DNA of 64,000 bases from Sambucus nigra (taxonomy: Eukaryota > Streptophyta > Magnoliopsida > Dipsacales > Adoxaceae), in contig OX422221.1 of the NCBI GenBank assembly GCA_949130495.1, positions 159,621,241 to 159,685,240 on the forward strand. The letters run 5' to 3'. Positions 46,624 through 58,447 of this stretch are shown here, in pieces. Within the stretch, counting starts at the first letter, position 1; the number at the start of each line of letters is the position of its first letter. The translations under genes were made by a program, and so were the position numbers. The notes under the pieces are model-generated. The model worked only from the letters and a program-made list of their open reading frames with translations, was not told the origin of the DNA and did no database searches.

Positions 46624-48138
46624 AAATTTTATACAACAATTCCTGTAAAGTGCGAGAAAATCCGGAAAAATCGCCAGAAAATTCCCAAATGGATTTTAAA
46701 ACCTTTTTCATCGAGGAAAAAACTTTTTTACCACACTCATTTCCATGAAAAATCTATTATCTCACTAGCGGAATTCTCGAAATCAATTTCATGTCTCCCT
46801 AATAATGTCTCCAAAGGAGACCACAAAAGCCAAGAAATTCCCCAGCTAAGAAAAAATCCAATACTCAGATCATTCTCCCTTACACATCGAAACCTCAAAT
46901 TAAATGCTCCCCCAGATCCCCAGCGGAACTACAGGATACACTAGGTGTAAGACCGTGCGATGCGTGGGCGAGGCGCAATGCGTATCACTTAAATAAGGAA
47001 AAATATGGATCGAAAATTTATATGAAGTGGATACTTTTTAACAACCATTTTTGAAACATTTGTTCAAACAATACACATACAATATGAACATAAGATATAC
47101 GTAAATCAATTTTAGAAGAATATGTGGCGGTCTATTTCTACATCCTAATTACAAAGTTATAACCCAAATAATAATAAAAATAATAAGAATTAAAATTAAA
47201 AATGAGAACAAAATACAAAAAAATGAGTTAAATATAATCATTAAAAAGGTCATAAACTATTCGAAATTGCTGCCTATTTAATTATAATTATAGATATCTA
47301 AACCATAAGAAAAGCCAAATCCTAACAGCACCTAAATATCACCATAAGTTCGAATAATTTGTTGGTGATTGATGGAGCGATTTGATTTAATACAAATTTA
47401 TCACTGTTGGTTGTAGATGAATGTGTATGAGTGTGAGTATGGAATGTGGGTGCAACATGGTGCGACGATTTAACAATCTGAAAAAATAGGATTTGGGTGC
47501 ATCAAGAAATTTAATAATAATATAAAATATAATTTATACCGTGGCTTAATTTAACATTATTTTTTTTTAGAAAACACAGTATTCATAAATAACTAAAATA
47601 AAAGTAATAAATATCACCCCCAAAATTGATAATGATACTCACGTCCAAACAAAAGTACATTTATTTCTAACTCCTACTCGCTGGTCCAGGTTCCCATTTT
47701 ATGGAGCTGATTTTGGCTGGGGAAAACCAGAGTGAATAAGTCAAGTGAACCTGCGTATACAAAATGTGGTGTTTTTGATGGATGACAAAGAGGTCGAGGG
47801 TATTGAAGCATGGGTAAATTTGGTTGAGAATGACATGCTTACTTTCGAAAAATATTGCAATATTAAAAACCTTTACACTTAGGTGGCATAGCACTGCATG
47901 GCTTATACATTTGGACGGTTATGTGGGTTATTTATAAGTATTGTTGTGTTTTACAGCAGTTACATTCTCTAATAAAGATACATGCTTTTCATGGTGCCCC
48001 TTTGTTTTATTAGTCAAAGATTCAATTTGTCTGATAAAATTTTAGGCTTCAATTTTCTAATAAAATTTTAAGCAAAATGATGTTAGAAAATAATCCACTC
48101 TACTGTCCTCATCTGACACAGATATACGACTTTAGATG
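46624..48138. other. AT-rich intergenic sequence
   Basis: I see no gene. At 46948-46990 there is an isolated block GTAAGACCGTGCGATGCGTG that resembles one end of a plant MITE, but I find no matching inverted end. A short minus-strand opening at 47667-47894 has no recognisable domain. Confidence 0.4.
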
Positions 48139-48146
48139 TTTGGGAT

Positions 48147-48896
48147 TAGGGATGTAAATATGGTGGGTTTTAGCGGGGACCCCCCACCCTCGCCCCTAGT
48201 GGGGGAAATTTTAGGATAATAAACAGGGTGGGTTTGGGATCGAGTTCGGTATTAAAAAAACCATATAATTTGGGTCGGGATTGGGCTTAGTGTATAAAAA
48301 CCCCGAACCCGCCCCGTTTGAGTGTATGTTTACTAATACGCCCTTATATATATATATATACAGTCCTGCTCTTATGCGGACTAGTCCGCATTTTAAGAAT
48401 GCGGACCAGACATGTGTCACCTGACGGTGAGCCCAGAAAAGAGAGAGAGTGTGCCTATAATTTAGGCGATAGTTTATAGGCACATCTTTAGGCGACACAT
48501 GTCCGGTCCGCATTCTTAAAATGGGGACTAGTCCGCACAGGAGTATATATATATAGTTTATATTTTTTAAATGTATGCTTTGTATTTTAATCTTGAAATT
48601 TGCTTATACATATTTTTTTAATCTCTTAATACCTATTTTTTAAAGAGTATTGCAAAACTTACAAAAAAAATTAAAATTTGTTTATATAAAATAAATTAAA
48701 AAATATCATAAAGATGTTTTGGAGGGGTTTGGACTGGGTTCGGGGGTCCCGTGAGGTTTTTAATGGGGTGGGGGCGGGGGTGGGGACCGGGGTGGTGTAA
48801 ATGGTGGCGGGGCGGGTTTGTATTTGAGACAGGGTAAATGGGTTCGGGATCGAATTTCGGAAAACTCGCCCAAAACCTGCCCCGTTACCATCCCTA
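48147..48896. mobile_element. hAT-type non-autonomous element, 750 bp, TSD TTTGGGAT
   Basis: Left end TAGGGATGTAAATATGG and right end (reverse complement) TAGGGATGGTAACGGGGC form short imperfect terminal inverted repeats. The exact 8-bp duplication TTTGGGAT flanks it at 48139-48146 and 48897-48904, the length typical of hAT transposition. Subterminal sequence is extremely G/C-asymmetric (GGGGTGGGGGCGGGGGTGGG near 48760), typical of plant hAT MITEs with TAGGGATGGCAACGGG ends. There is no transposase. A smaller palindromic element is nested inside. Confidence 0.9.
48361..48544. mobile_element. Nested MITE with long terminal inverted repeats, about 184 bp
   Basis: The left arm 48361-48421 (TCCTG...TGCGGACTAGTCCGCATT, then TTAAGAATGCGGACC, then GACATGTGTCACC) is mirrored by the right arm 48490-48544 with few mismatches. 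An inner pair, TGTGCCTATAA and TTATAGGCACA, extends the hairpin. It sits in a TA run on both sides, consistent with a TA or TA-rich target duplication. Superfamily not determined. Confidence 0.85.
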
Positions 48897-48904
48897 TTTG
48901 GGAT

Positions 48905-49929
48905 CATTTGGTTGGAGAAGAAGAATAACGAACTAACAACAAAATGAACCCTTACTATCTTAAAATCAAAATATCCTTATTAATTTGAAATTAAAAAAAT
49001 GTAAATAACTCCTAAAATCTATGAAATCACACAAACCATCGCCTCTCCATACAAGTCGCCATCCATAGCCACCTTATCATTGTCGACATTATCCCACCGC
49101 CGTCCAACACCATTCGGGTATGTTATTCCATTTTAGTGGCATTAGTATTCGCACAAAACCCTGCTACAGACATGTGTAAACCAGAAACCAAACAACCCAC
49201 AATCATAAAGCCAAAACCAACGACTGAAAAAGAGAAGAATCAACACAATACACCCTCCATCTCTTATGAAAGAAATATGGATAAAATGAACAAAATAAGG
49301 GAAAAACAAACCCCCAAAACCAAAACATGGGGAAGAAATTGGTCGATAACAACTGACTTTAGATCTCCCATCTGTTGCTCTTGCGTCAACGCCATGGCCT
49401 CCATATCACCCCATATCACCAAACCTACTTTAACATAAATTATTAGACATTAATTGAATAAGGAGTGGGAGAAACAATATAAACAACATATTACTTGGAG
49501 GTGAGGATTTTCCTGAAATTAACTAATCTATCAACAACTATTTCACCTTTTCTATCAGAGAAGATGGGATGGGTGGTAATTGAAAGGACCGTGGACCAGT
49601 TTTGATAGACATCAAATGGGGCATAGAGATCCAATATATATAAAGAGGGAGTGAGGGAGATGGGAAGACATGAAAAAGTCAAGTGGAGAGGCGATGAAGT
49701 TATCAATTATACTAAGAACCACATTGTAGAATTAAAAGGGCTTTGTCGATTGCTATGACAGAATATTAACACGGATGGAGAGAGAGAAGAGGAAAATGTT
49801 ATAAAGTGAGAGAGAAGAGGTGATTAGCATTACAGAGACACGTGTACATCTTACCTGTTAAGTAATAATAAGTTTTGCAGATCATTTTAGAATATATAAA
49901 GATATCCATAGTGGAGTCTCCAAATTTTC
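48905..49929. other. Unassigned sequence
   Basis: No domain is recognisable. A 100-codon plus-strand opening (49136-49438) is low-complexity, rich in T, K and P, and has no support as a gene. Confidence 0.4.
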
Positions 49930-51350
49930 CTAAGAAATCTTAAGCCCACAGAATTGGCTTCGACCCGCAGAATTGATCGCTTCTATCTTAAGCCAGCAAA
50001 ATTTGCTTCAACTCGCAGAATTGGGCACCCCTATATTGAGCCCGCAAAATTGTCTTCGACCATCATAATTGGTCGCTTCTACTTAAGCCCTCAGAATGGG
50101 CTTCGACCCATAAAATTGGTCGCTTCTATATTACGCCCGTAGAATTGGTTTTGATCCGCAGAATTCATGACCCCTATCTTAAGCCCACATAATTGGCTTT
50201 GAGCCGTAGAATTGGTCGTTTCTACTTAAGCCCTCAGAATTGGCTTCAACCCATAGAATTGGTCACTTTTATCTTAAGCTCGCAGAATTGGTTGCTTCTA
50301 TCTTAAGCCCGCAGAGAGGAAGTTAGTCGTGAATCTAGATCTAACTTCGTTACCTTAGCCCGATCAACAGTCTAGTTTCCTAGACCTCCTTCAATCCCGA
50401 TAATAAAGCAAGCCCAGTACCCCTAATTGTGTTACTGATTCTATTTCCCAAGAGCAATCAAACTATTCATATTGGTCGATTCTATCTTAAGCCCGCATAA
50501 TTGGTGTCCCCTATCTTAAGACCATAGAATTTGCTTTGACTCACATAATTGGTCACTTCTACTTAAGCCCTCAGAATTGGCTTCGACCCACAAAATTGGT
50601 CGCTTATATCTTAAGCCCGTCTAATTGGATTTGGCGAGCAGAATTGGTTACCCTATCTTAAGGCCACATAATTGGCTTCAACCCGCAGAATTGGTCGCTT
50701 CTACTTAAGCCCTCATAATTGGCTTCGATTCGTAAAAATTTTCTCTTCGATCTTAAGCCCGCATAATTGATTTCGACCAGCAGAATTGGTCGCTTCTATC
50801 TTAAGCCCGTAACCTGCAGAATTATTCACCCCTATCTTAAGCCCGCATAATTGTCTTCGATCCACAGAATAAGTCTCTTTTATCTTAAACCCATAAAATA
50901 AGCTTTGACATGCAAAATTTGTCACCCCTATCTTAAGACTGTAGAATTAGCTTTGACCCACAGAATTTTTCACCCCTAACATAAGCCCTTAGAATTGGCT
51001 TCGACCCACAGAATTGGTCGCTTTTACTTAAGCCCTTAGAATTGGCTTTGAATCGCATAATTGTTCATCTCTATCTTAAAGCCCGCTGAATCGGCTTTGA
51101 CCCTCAGAACTGGTCACCCCAAACTTAATCCCTCATAATTGGCTTCAACCCACAAAATTTTTTGCTATAACTTAGGTCCTCAGAATTGACCTCGACCCAC
51201 AGAATCAGTCACTGACCTTTGACCTCAGTTGTCACCCCATTTAGGTCTTCAAAATCGTCCATCCCCAACATCCCCTTAAGTCCTCAGAATTGAACTTGAC
51301 CCTCTGAATTGGTCATCCTCTCCCCTTAGGTTAGTATAATCGACCTCTTT
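49930..51350 (+). repeat. Minisatellite of about 48-bp units (AGAATTGGCTTCGACCC-like)
   Basis: The phrase CTTAAGCCCGCAGAATTGG, then CTTCGACCCGCAGAATTGG, then TCGCTTCTAT recurs roughly 26 times with substitutions. Each unit of about 48 bp contains two halves of about 24 bp sharing GCAGAATTGG. The array is interrupted at about 50314-50470 by 155 bp of unrelated sequence. It ends about 70 bp before LTR copy B, a layout known from Tat 3' UTRs. Confidence 0.85.
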
Positions 51351-51418
51351 CCAAAAAACATCATGTGGCATCTATTCAACGGTTTTCTCTTGTTCTAAGC
51401 TCAACGGCCGAGGAGCTC

Positions 51419-53464
51419 TGTAGGCACCACATTCTAGGACCCCTCTAAGTCTCTCCTGAGGTCCTTAGCGCCTCCTTATTTTACTATAAACCATAGGTCG
51501 CACTCTAACTATGGATCTAGTGGCCATCAAGCGCTCCTGGGGCATAACGACTTTGAATCCTCTTCCCAACGGTCTGCCCCATGCACAAATTGGCATAACG
51601 GTTCAGACGAACTGACCATTTTACTAAAAAAAATCAATTCGGAGGCCACCAGAAGATCTTAGGCCCTGATTTGATCCCAAACATCTCCATTATCAGAGTG
51701 AAACTCTTTGAATCTTCAAAGGGAACTGAAACCCCTTTCTAACGATCAGCCCCGTGCGTGAAACAACATAGCCATTTGGACGAACGATCTATTTTCCCTC
51801 AAAAATTGATCTGGAGGCCGTCGTGCTCTCGAGCTTTGTTTGAAAAAATTCAACTCTTAAATGAATTTCTTAAGGTCACATAATACCCTTTCCAATGGTT
51901 TACCCCGTGCGTGATTCTGACTTGTTGTGCGGACGAACGATCCGTTTTACTCCGAGAGGTCACCTGTCTCTTTTGGGCCTCGGTTGACTAAGGACAACTT
52001 TTTGAACCAAGAAAAACTCAGTGGAATGTCTAAGTACATCTCCCGACCTCTTAAACAGTCCACCCCGTGTGCGATTCTGACTTACCATGCAGACGAACGA
52101 TCCGTTTATGTCCGATGATATCCCGTCCAAAGGACCGACATGTGCTTCCGAGCCATATTGGACCCAGTCAACACCCGGATCAGGGAGTGGTGCAAAAGTC
52201 TCTTGAATTTAATTGAGGTTTCTTTCTAATAGTATGTCCCATGCACGATTCGGACCAACGGATTACGTTCTACGACCATTTTTCCAAAACAGTATGCATG
52301 AGACTACCAATTGGCAGGTCTAGTTCCCTCCCTCTCATCAGTGTGTCTTGGGTCACCTATCGATGGGAAGGACTAGGTCAGTGTCGATTGGTGACCCCAT
52401 ATCCCTATAAAATTAGGGCATGACCTCGCTACCAAGCATACTAAGACTAAAGATCCATCAATATGAGTGATCTCAGCAATACTCTCCCTAAATCAATGAA
52501 GTTCCTCCATGTGAAATTCCAATCAAGCTTTCATTCCCATCCTTTTCATACCCAATTTAGCAAAAATCTCATTCTCTCTCATCCCACATTCATCTCACAT
52601 TCAAGGGAGCTCATTCAAAATCAAAGATCAAGCTTCAAAGAAGGTATAATTCCTTCCTTTTCTCTTTAAATTCTTTATTTTGCATAAATTTCATTAGATT
52701 CGTAGTCTACTTCTTACTTTAGTTGATACACATTAATATCTACATTTTTATTAGTATAGTGCACATACTTTATTTTCTATAAAAAACCCAAAACAAACAA
52801 AAAGAGGGCTACACCCATAAAATCCGATCGGGATTATCCAACACACCTTTTTCAAAACTAAAACATATTTTTTAATACACACACATAATAAAATCCAATT
52901 CCGTTCAATGGGATAAACCACCCATTCTGCATCCAACTACGTGGACTTTGATGCCTTTATAGGCTACGTATGCCTCTTTGATTAAAAACTCAAGGCCAAT
53001 TTTCGAATTTTTGAATTTTCCAAAATTTCTCATTTTCATATTTATCATATTCTGGCATTAATATATATATTCTATCCGTTAGCGTTTCAATACATATTAT
53101 CATTTCATAACAGTGATCAATATCGCGAACAATATGGCAATAAATGCATAAATCATATTTTCTATATATATTATTTTGGAAACATTATTGTGCATGATTT
53201 CACTCCATCTTTCCCATGGTATGAGTTGAATGATTATGATCTCCATAATATATACATGCACATACACTTCACGGAGAAATAAGGGAAAACAATAGCACAA
53301 GCCCATGAGACACCGAAAGGAAGGGATGGGTGCTTAACACCTTCCCATTTCGTAACTTAGCCCCCGAGCCTCTGAATTATTGGTTTTGTATGCATCAGTT
53401 TGTCTTCGATGCCGCTCTCTCGAGGCGACAACATGTTCTTTTGCCTGTTTTGTGTAAAATAGTC
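51419..53464 (+). mobile_element. Tat/Ogre-like LTR, copy B (about 2.05 kb)
   Basis: It starts TGTAGGCACCACATTCTAGGA and is homologous to copy A from 18076. A TATA box lies at 52406-52412. Unlike copy A it retains the terminal part with GGTGCTTAACACCTTCCCAT and TTCGTAACTTAGCCCCCGAG (53327-53368), wording characteristic of Ogre-type LTR ends. The preceding minisatellite suggests a 3' LTR, whereas the PBS-like TGGCGACTCC after it suggests a 5' LTR. Both readings remain possible. Confidence 0.75.
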
Positions 53465-53529
53465 TGGCGACTCCATCTCTTTACATTAACCCCACACGAA
53501 CGACGACCGCACGATCTTGATCGGTATGG

Positions 53530-53606
<77 letters not shown>

Positions 53607-53940
53607 CGTATAACTGCATCCCCGGAGCTGAGACCTGGCAAACGCATTTTCTAGCATGCTATCAGGCTCCAGAAACATCACGTACCACTCCTGGTCCACC
53701 AGGTCGGAATCTCACCACCAAACCCAAATCGAAAACACATAATTGGAGGCAGGCATAGACATACATCCGTGGGTCATAGCCATACTACATTACCTCACTA
53801 GACTCTAAGATTGCATACAGTGGTCATGCAATAGTCTTATAACCTCGGGAATTGACCTAACATTTGTTGGCCCATGCCAGGGTGGGTCACCCACTGTGTT
53901 CAATATCCAATGATAGAGTCCATAGAGTAAGTTTTTTCAC
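53465..53940 (+). other. PBS-like site and possible 5' UTR of an Ogre-like element
   Basis: TGGCGACTCC at 53465-53474 matches the start of the tRNA-Arg primer-binding site used by Ogre elements, though only about 10 bases agree. After a microsatellite, the text GTGGGTCATAGCC, then CTAGACTCTAAGATTGCAT (53770-53817) resembles Ogre 5' UTR sequence as I recall it. No gag follows before unrelated sequence takes over. Confidence 0.4.
53530..53606. repeat. (CA)n(TA)n microsatellite
   Basis: About 26 CA units followed by about 12 TA units. Open frames across it are repeat translations only. Confidence 0.97.
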
Positions 53941-53946
53941 AAATAT

Positions 53947-53988
53947 CACACACACATAGAGAAACACACACACACACACACACACACA

Positions 53989-54022
<34 letters not shown>
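53947..54022. repeat. (CA)n(TA)n microsatellite
   Basis: CACACACACA interrupted by TAGAGAAA, then about 14 CA units and about 15 TA units. Confidence 0.95.
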
Positions 54023-54025
<3 letters not shown>

Positions 54026-54379
54026 CGACTAAATGTGCATAAGTTTCTCGCAGTACTAGCCCACAATTTTTTAGTCTTTCCCCGACTCCCAAATATTCAA
54101 GTATTCACTTACTTAATATGAATTAATAAATGTTATTATTCTGGACACTAAGATACTCTACTCTAGCCCATATCCAAAATCTATTCGAAATCCAAAATCG
54201 ATTTCATTAATCATATCCTGAGTGTCATTCACCCTAAAACACCCATATTTTCGTACTCGGATTTTTTCCCGACTAACCCAAGGTAAATATAATTTCTCAC
54301 ACATTTTTTCTGAAGTTCCGAGTCACCCACTTAACTCCCTAAATTAAATTAGATCCCTAAACATTACACTTAAAACCCA

Positions 54380-55563
54380 AACAAACAAGGTAGGCAAAAC
54401 TTTAGGACCGAACTAGTTTGCCCCCAAACCCTAATCGGTTTGCCTGGCGAATTGATTCGGCCCCCCAAGGGCAAATCGGTTCGATTCTTGGTAAGATCCT
54501 GGTACATCTGTAACGGGATTTGTCCACTTCTTATTAATCTTATCACTAATTATAGTCATTCCAACCCAACATTGATCCTTCCTATCAATCCCACACATCA
54601 CGATACATGTTTTTACAACCGAAATAACTTCGAAACACATCAATTCAAGGGATTTACCTTTGTTCATCGAGAATTACCAATTTATCAATTTTTAATCAAG
54701 ATTTCATCACTTCACATAATTGTCATTAAAGATCACATCATTCTAATATAAATCTTAATAGATCTAATATTGGTTTATATTCAATTCTTTGAACAATGAT
54801 TTAAATCCAAAAAATCCCATTTCGACATGTGAATCCCAGCCCAAAATTCATACAAGATTCTACACCAACTATGATATGATTTATTAAAAACAACATAAGT
54901 ATCAAAGAAAGATAAACATTTTCCTTTAGATTGTAGAGATTCTTATCTTTCCACTTTCAATTCTCCTCATGTAATTATTCAAGGCCCGGAATTGCCCCAA
55001 ATCTTTTTCCAATTGCTCTTCTTCACTTTCTCTTTAGTTATCCCTTCTCTTTTCTTTTCTCTCTCAAGTCTAGGTATTTTGGGATGGTGTAATGAATTCC
55101 TAATCCATCCACCTGCCCTAGTTACATCCCCAAATTAAGCTAAGGGTTAAGTGTAAAATGACCCAAACCCCCCTATACAGGTCACAAATACTCTAAAAAG
55201 TCCCCAAACCTAGATTACTACCCTCGAGTACCTTACTTTGACTATTTAGACCAATTTCATATCATTGGCGCACTCGAAATAAACATCCAAGTCACCCAAC
55301 ATATATTTCCCCTCTCATTCTCAACACGATCCCGCACGCATATTCTGATTGAGATATCGTCAAACCCGTCGATTTTACTCACATACCACGTAATGTAAAA
55401 TAAAACATTTCCATTTACTTATCACAAAAGTAAATATAATAACACATAAATATTAATCATATTCTCTCTAATTAATATATATTCAATTTATTTTGTTTCT
55501 AAAATTAATTAAATTATTAGCACACGTATATTTTAAAATATTCCAAAAATATGAGGTGTTACA
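54380..55563 (-). mobile_element. Old chromovirus LTR fragment
   Basis: The right end reads ATGAGGTGTTACA at 55563, so the minus strand starts TGTAACACCTCATATTTTT, parallel to TGTAATACCCCGTATTTTT. Landmarks of the family follow in order on the minus strand: the GCGCCAATG...GTCTAAATAGTC block (near 55240-55270), the AAGGAAAATGTTTATCTTTC block (near 54920) and, at about 1.07-1.15 kb from the LTR start, a motif cluster at 54410-54495. The inner end is not defined, so the given start is approximate. Confidence 0.6.
54410..54495. repeat. AATCGGTTCG / AATTGATTCGG motif cluster
   Basis: CTAATCGGTTTGCC, GAATTGATTCGGCC and AAATCGGTTCGATTC occur within about 70 bp, with GACCGAACTAGTTTGCC just upstream. 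The elements are less perfect palindromes than in the younger LTRs. Confidence 0.6.
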
Positions 55564-55596
55564 CTTCTCTCAACTGGCGACCACAACATGGGTAGA

Positions 55597-55634
<38 letters not shown>

Positions 55635-55682
55635 CATATATATATATACACACACACACACACGCGCGCGCGCGCGCGCGTA
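55597..55682. repeat. Compound microsatellite (TC)n(TA)n(CA)n(CG)n
   Basis: Four successive dinucleotide tracts, ending in about nine CG units at 55663-55680. A pure CG run of this length is rare in a methylated plant genome. Confidence 0.97.
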
Positions 55683-55688
55683 TACAAA

Positions 55689-56103
55689 GTGGCAGATTCA
55701 GAGAATAGAAGAAATTGTTTGGAGCTCAAATTGACTCAAAGCTTGTAATGTTGCAAATGTAGGAAATTGTTTCGCACTCAAAATATTTTTAAAAATATTT
55801 CATGAAATATAAAAAGCTCAAATTGAGTCGAAGTTTGAAACGCACTAGAAATAATTTTAAAAAAGCTCTCAAGTGAGTTAAAAATATTATATAAACATTT
55901 GACTTTAAAAAGGTACAATATAAAGAATTTCAATGTATGTACTATTTCTGACTATTATTCAGTTGAACAATATGTTTCATTTGCAAATTGTTTGAAGCTC
56001 ACAACAGTTTTTTTTTAAATCCTTACCAATGTACATAACAGTTTTTTGTTTAAATCCTAGGTGGGGCAATTGCCCACCCCATCTACATTGTGGCTCTGCC
56101 ACT
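55689..56103. mobile_element. MITE-like element with AGTGGCAGA ends
   Basis: Left end AGTGGCAGATTCAGA and right end (reverse complement) AGTGGCAGAGCCACA are short inverted repeats. The right part contains GGTGGGGCAATTGCCCACCC, a phrase frequent in plant non-autonomous elements that begin AGTGGCGGAGCC. Flanks GTATA on both sides could be a duplication but lie in TA-rich sequence. Superfamily uncertain. Confidence 0.45.
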
Positions 56104-56104
56104 G

Positions 56105-56181
<77 letters not shown>

Positions 56182-56211
56182 TGTGTGTGTGTGTGTGTGT
56201 ATGTGTGTGTG
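56104..56211. repeat. Palindromic compound microsatellite (TA)n(CA)n(TA)n(GT)n
   Basis: A CA tract and a GT tract of about ten units each flank a central TA tract of about 14 units, so the whole can fold into one long hairpin. Confidence 0.95.
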
Positions 56212-57439
56212 TTTGAATATTCTCACATGTTTTATATTAAATTTATCCTTATTTATTATTAGAAATTATATATGAAACCCTTGATATAAAGTTGACTTAT
56301 ATATGAAACCATTGATATCAAATTTAGCCTTCTTTATTATTAGAAATTATTATAATTGGAATATATATTGAGTAATTGATATATAATTGAAATTATGATC
56401 ATTAGAATATAGTCATTTGACTAACTTATTGTGGTTGCGTTCACCCGTTACTTAAATGGTTATTGTTTGGGTGAACACAAAGTGGTTGAAAGGCCTGCAC
56501 AATTGGTGGACAGATAGTAATTTTAGGTTTAATTAAAAAAATGAACTTAAACTACTTGTTGGGTATGATTGATCAGATGGAAAACCATAATTAGTTTAGG
56601 ATTAACTAGCGCCATTACCACTACGACTCATATTAACACCCTTATATATATTTTTTTAGGAAAAAATGAGCCATAACAGTAATTACTTTCAACAAGAGTA
56701 CAAGCAGGTGCAATTTGACTGCAATAAAACATATTTTATTAGTGCGCGCCATATAGAGGGAACTCCTATTTACAAGTATGGGAAGAAGAAAATTGAATAA
56801 TTCAATTATCTTACAAATAGTGGAGTTGATCTCTAGCAAGAGTACCTATTCGATCGTATTTTGTTTTCCTTGCCAAATATTGGGATGACGCAATAGAGAA
56901 TATATTTCACTTGAATAATCTCAATAAGGCACTAACGTTGGTGACACTGTTAGAAAAAGCTAAAAAAACATCAATTAATTATGGAAACAACTCTGTAAAG
57001 AGAGCATTCACCCTCATTGTGACGTCTTACAACATATACATATTAGTAATGAACTTGCAAATAAGTTAAAGAACAAAGGATTCTGAATTCATGTAACAAA
57101 AATTTATATGTCGATTATAGATACGCGTATACCCAGTTAGCCTTGTGCAAAATTTCATAGACTTTCGAAAAGCAATACTTATTGGATGGAAATCAGACAC
57201 ACTGGGCATGTTCTAAAAGTAATTGACAAGGTATATACATATATATAGTTATAAATTTGAATTTCTTATATAAGTCGCTAATTTTTTTTAATTATAGGAA
57301 ATCTTGAAAAGAAAGGGAAATAATCAACCTAATAGCAGAACATTGCCAACAGATGCTCTCCTATACCCCAACCACAATTCTCATCTCCTTTGATTTATCA
57401 ATACTCTAATCCGCCAGATATTTTTTCTACCACTCCATC
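56212..57439. other. AT-rich sequence upstream of CACTA-type ORF
   Basis: I see no supported gene. A plus-strand segment from about 56648 (MSHNSNYFQQEYKQVQ) may be decayed 5' coding sequence of the transposon-type gene downstream, but stops are frequent. Confidence 0.35.
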
Positions 57440-58447
57440 TACGAGTCATCAAACTCAAGATTCCCTTATTAATTCAACACACCCTCCTCCTTGGGAGAAA
57501 ATTATCCAATCGGTAATAGACCTGACCTTCATCATTTGACAAACCATTGTATGTCTCTCAGAAAGAGGATTATGTGCTTTAGGGGTGTAGACATCTAGGA
57601 TAAGGTTGATCCTACCATAAAGGATGGCATGTGGGTACAAATTGATAAGACCTTTTCATTTGCAATCAGTTCGAAGGAAAATGTTCTTTATCAAGTAGTT
57701 GGTCAATTTAAAACCTATATGAAGAACCTTCGAAAGAATATTTTTCCTGAAGGGGGAAACGATTACGATATTTTGGGGTTATATGATAGAGTTTCCAAAA
57801 TATTCAAATGACTACTGACTAACGGAACGACTTCTTGGATATGAGGACATGAGGGAAAACTAACGAAGGGGAGAGAAATAAATTGAATAATAAAAAAAAG
57901 TTGATGTCCACAAAGTTGGGGAAAAATATTATGATGATTTGAAGGGTAAATTGGTGGATCGGACTAAGGGGACTCCAAAAGAAGGTAAAAGATCCTAATC
58001 GATTCAACTTATACTTGCATGCCAGATGGGGAAAAAGGGCCTAATAAATTCCTGGGCAAAGTGTCTCTAACTCTGATGAGTTTGAATTTTGTTATCATAT
58101 ATAATCATGTTATAATAAAATATTATTCAAATGATAATCCTAAATATAATTGTATATTATAAAAATAATAGAAGGGCATGTTGAGCAGTCAGTCCGATTG
58201 CAGCCCTTGTGATATTGAAGCAAATGCCTTAACCAATGTACTAGAGAGGGACAATAAGGGGAGGATAATAGGTGTGGACTCAAATATTCAAAGTATAAAA
58301 ATACAACATAGTGTACCTCTATTAGATGATATCTCTTTGATGAGGAGTCACGTGTCAAGAGAGGTAGAAGACCATGTCAGGACTAAAGGAGAGGTATCAG
58401 AGCTTCAGAGTGAGATGCGCAATGTCAACAACAAAATGATAATCTAA
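57440..58447 (+). pseudogene. Plant transposase (Ptta/En/Spm, CACTA-associated) remnant
   Basis: Two open blocks: 57629-57811 (KTFSFAISSKENVLYQVVGQ, then FKTYMKNLRKNIFPEGG, then LYDRVSKIF) and 58178-58447 (IEANALTNVLERDNKGRIIG, later EVEDHVRTKGEVSELQSEM). The order conserved core, then a K(G)R(I/V)xG-type GRIIG motif, then a C-terminal coiled coil matches the plant transposase family PF03004 found in CACTA elements. The first block aligns in style with the usual 'lW..v...F' core. The stretch between is frameshifted, and stops occur. Its role in transposition is not well defined even in intact members. Confidence 0.6.

Noticed and set aside
46948..46990. MITE end with GTAAGACCGTGCGATGCGTG
   Set aside because: No matching inverted end or target duplication was found nearby.
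53330..53758. 142-codon ORF with a His-Thr repeat, and two antisense Cys-Val ORFs
   Set aside because: They are created by the CA/TA microsatellite running through the LTR end and adjacent sequence.
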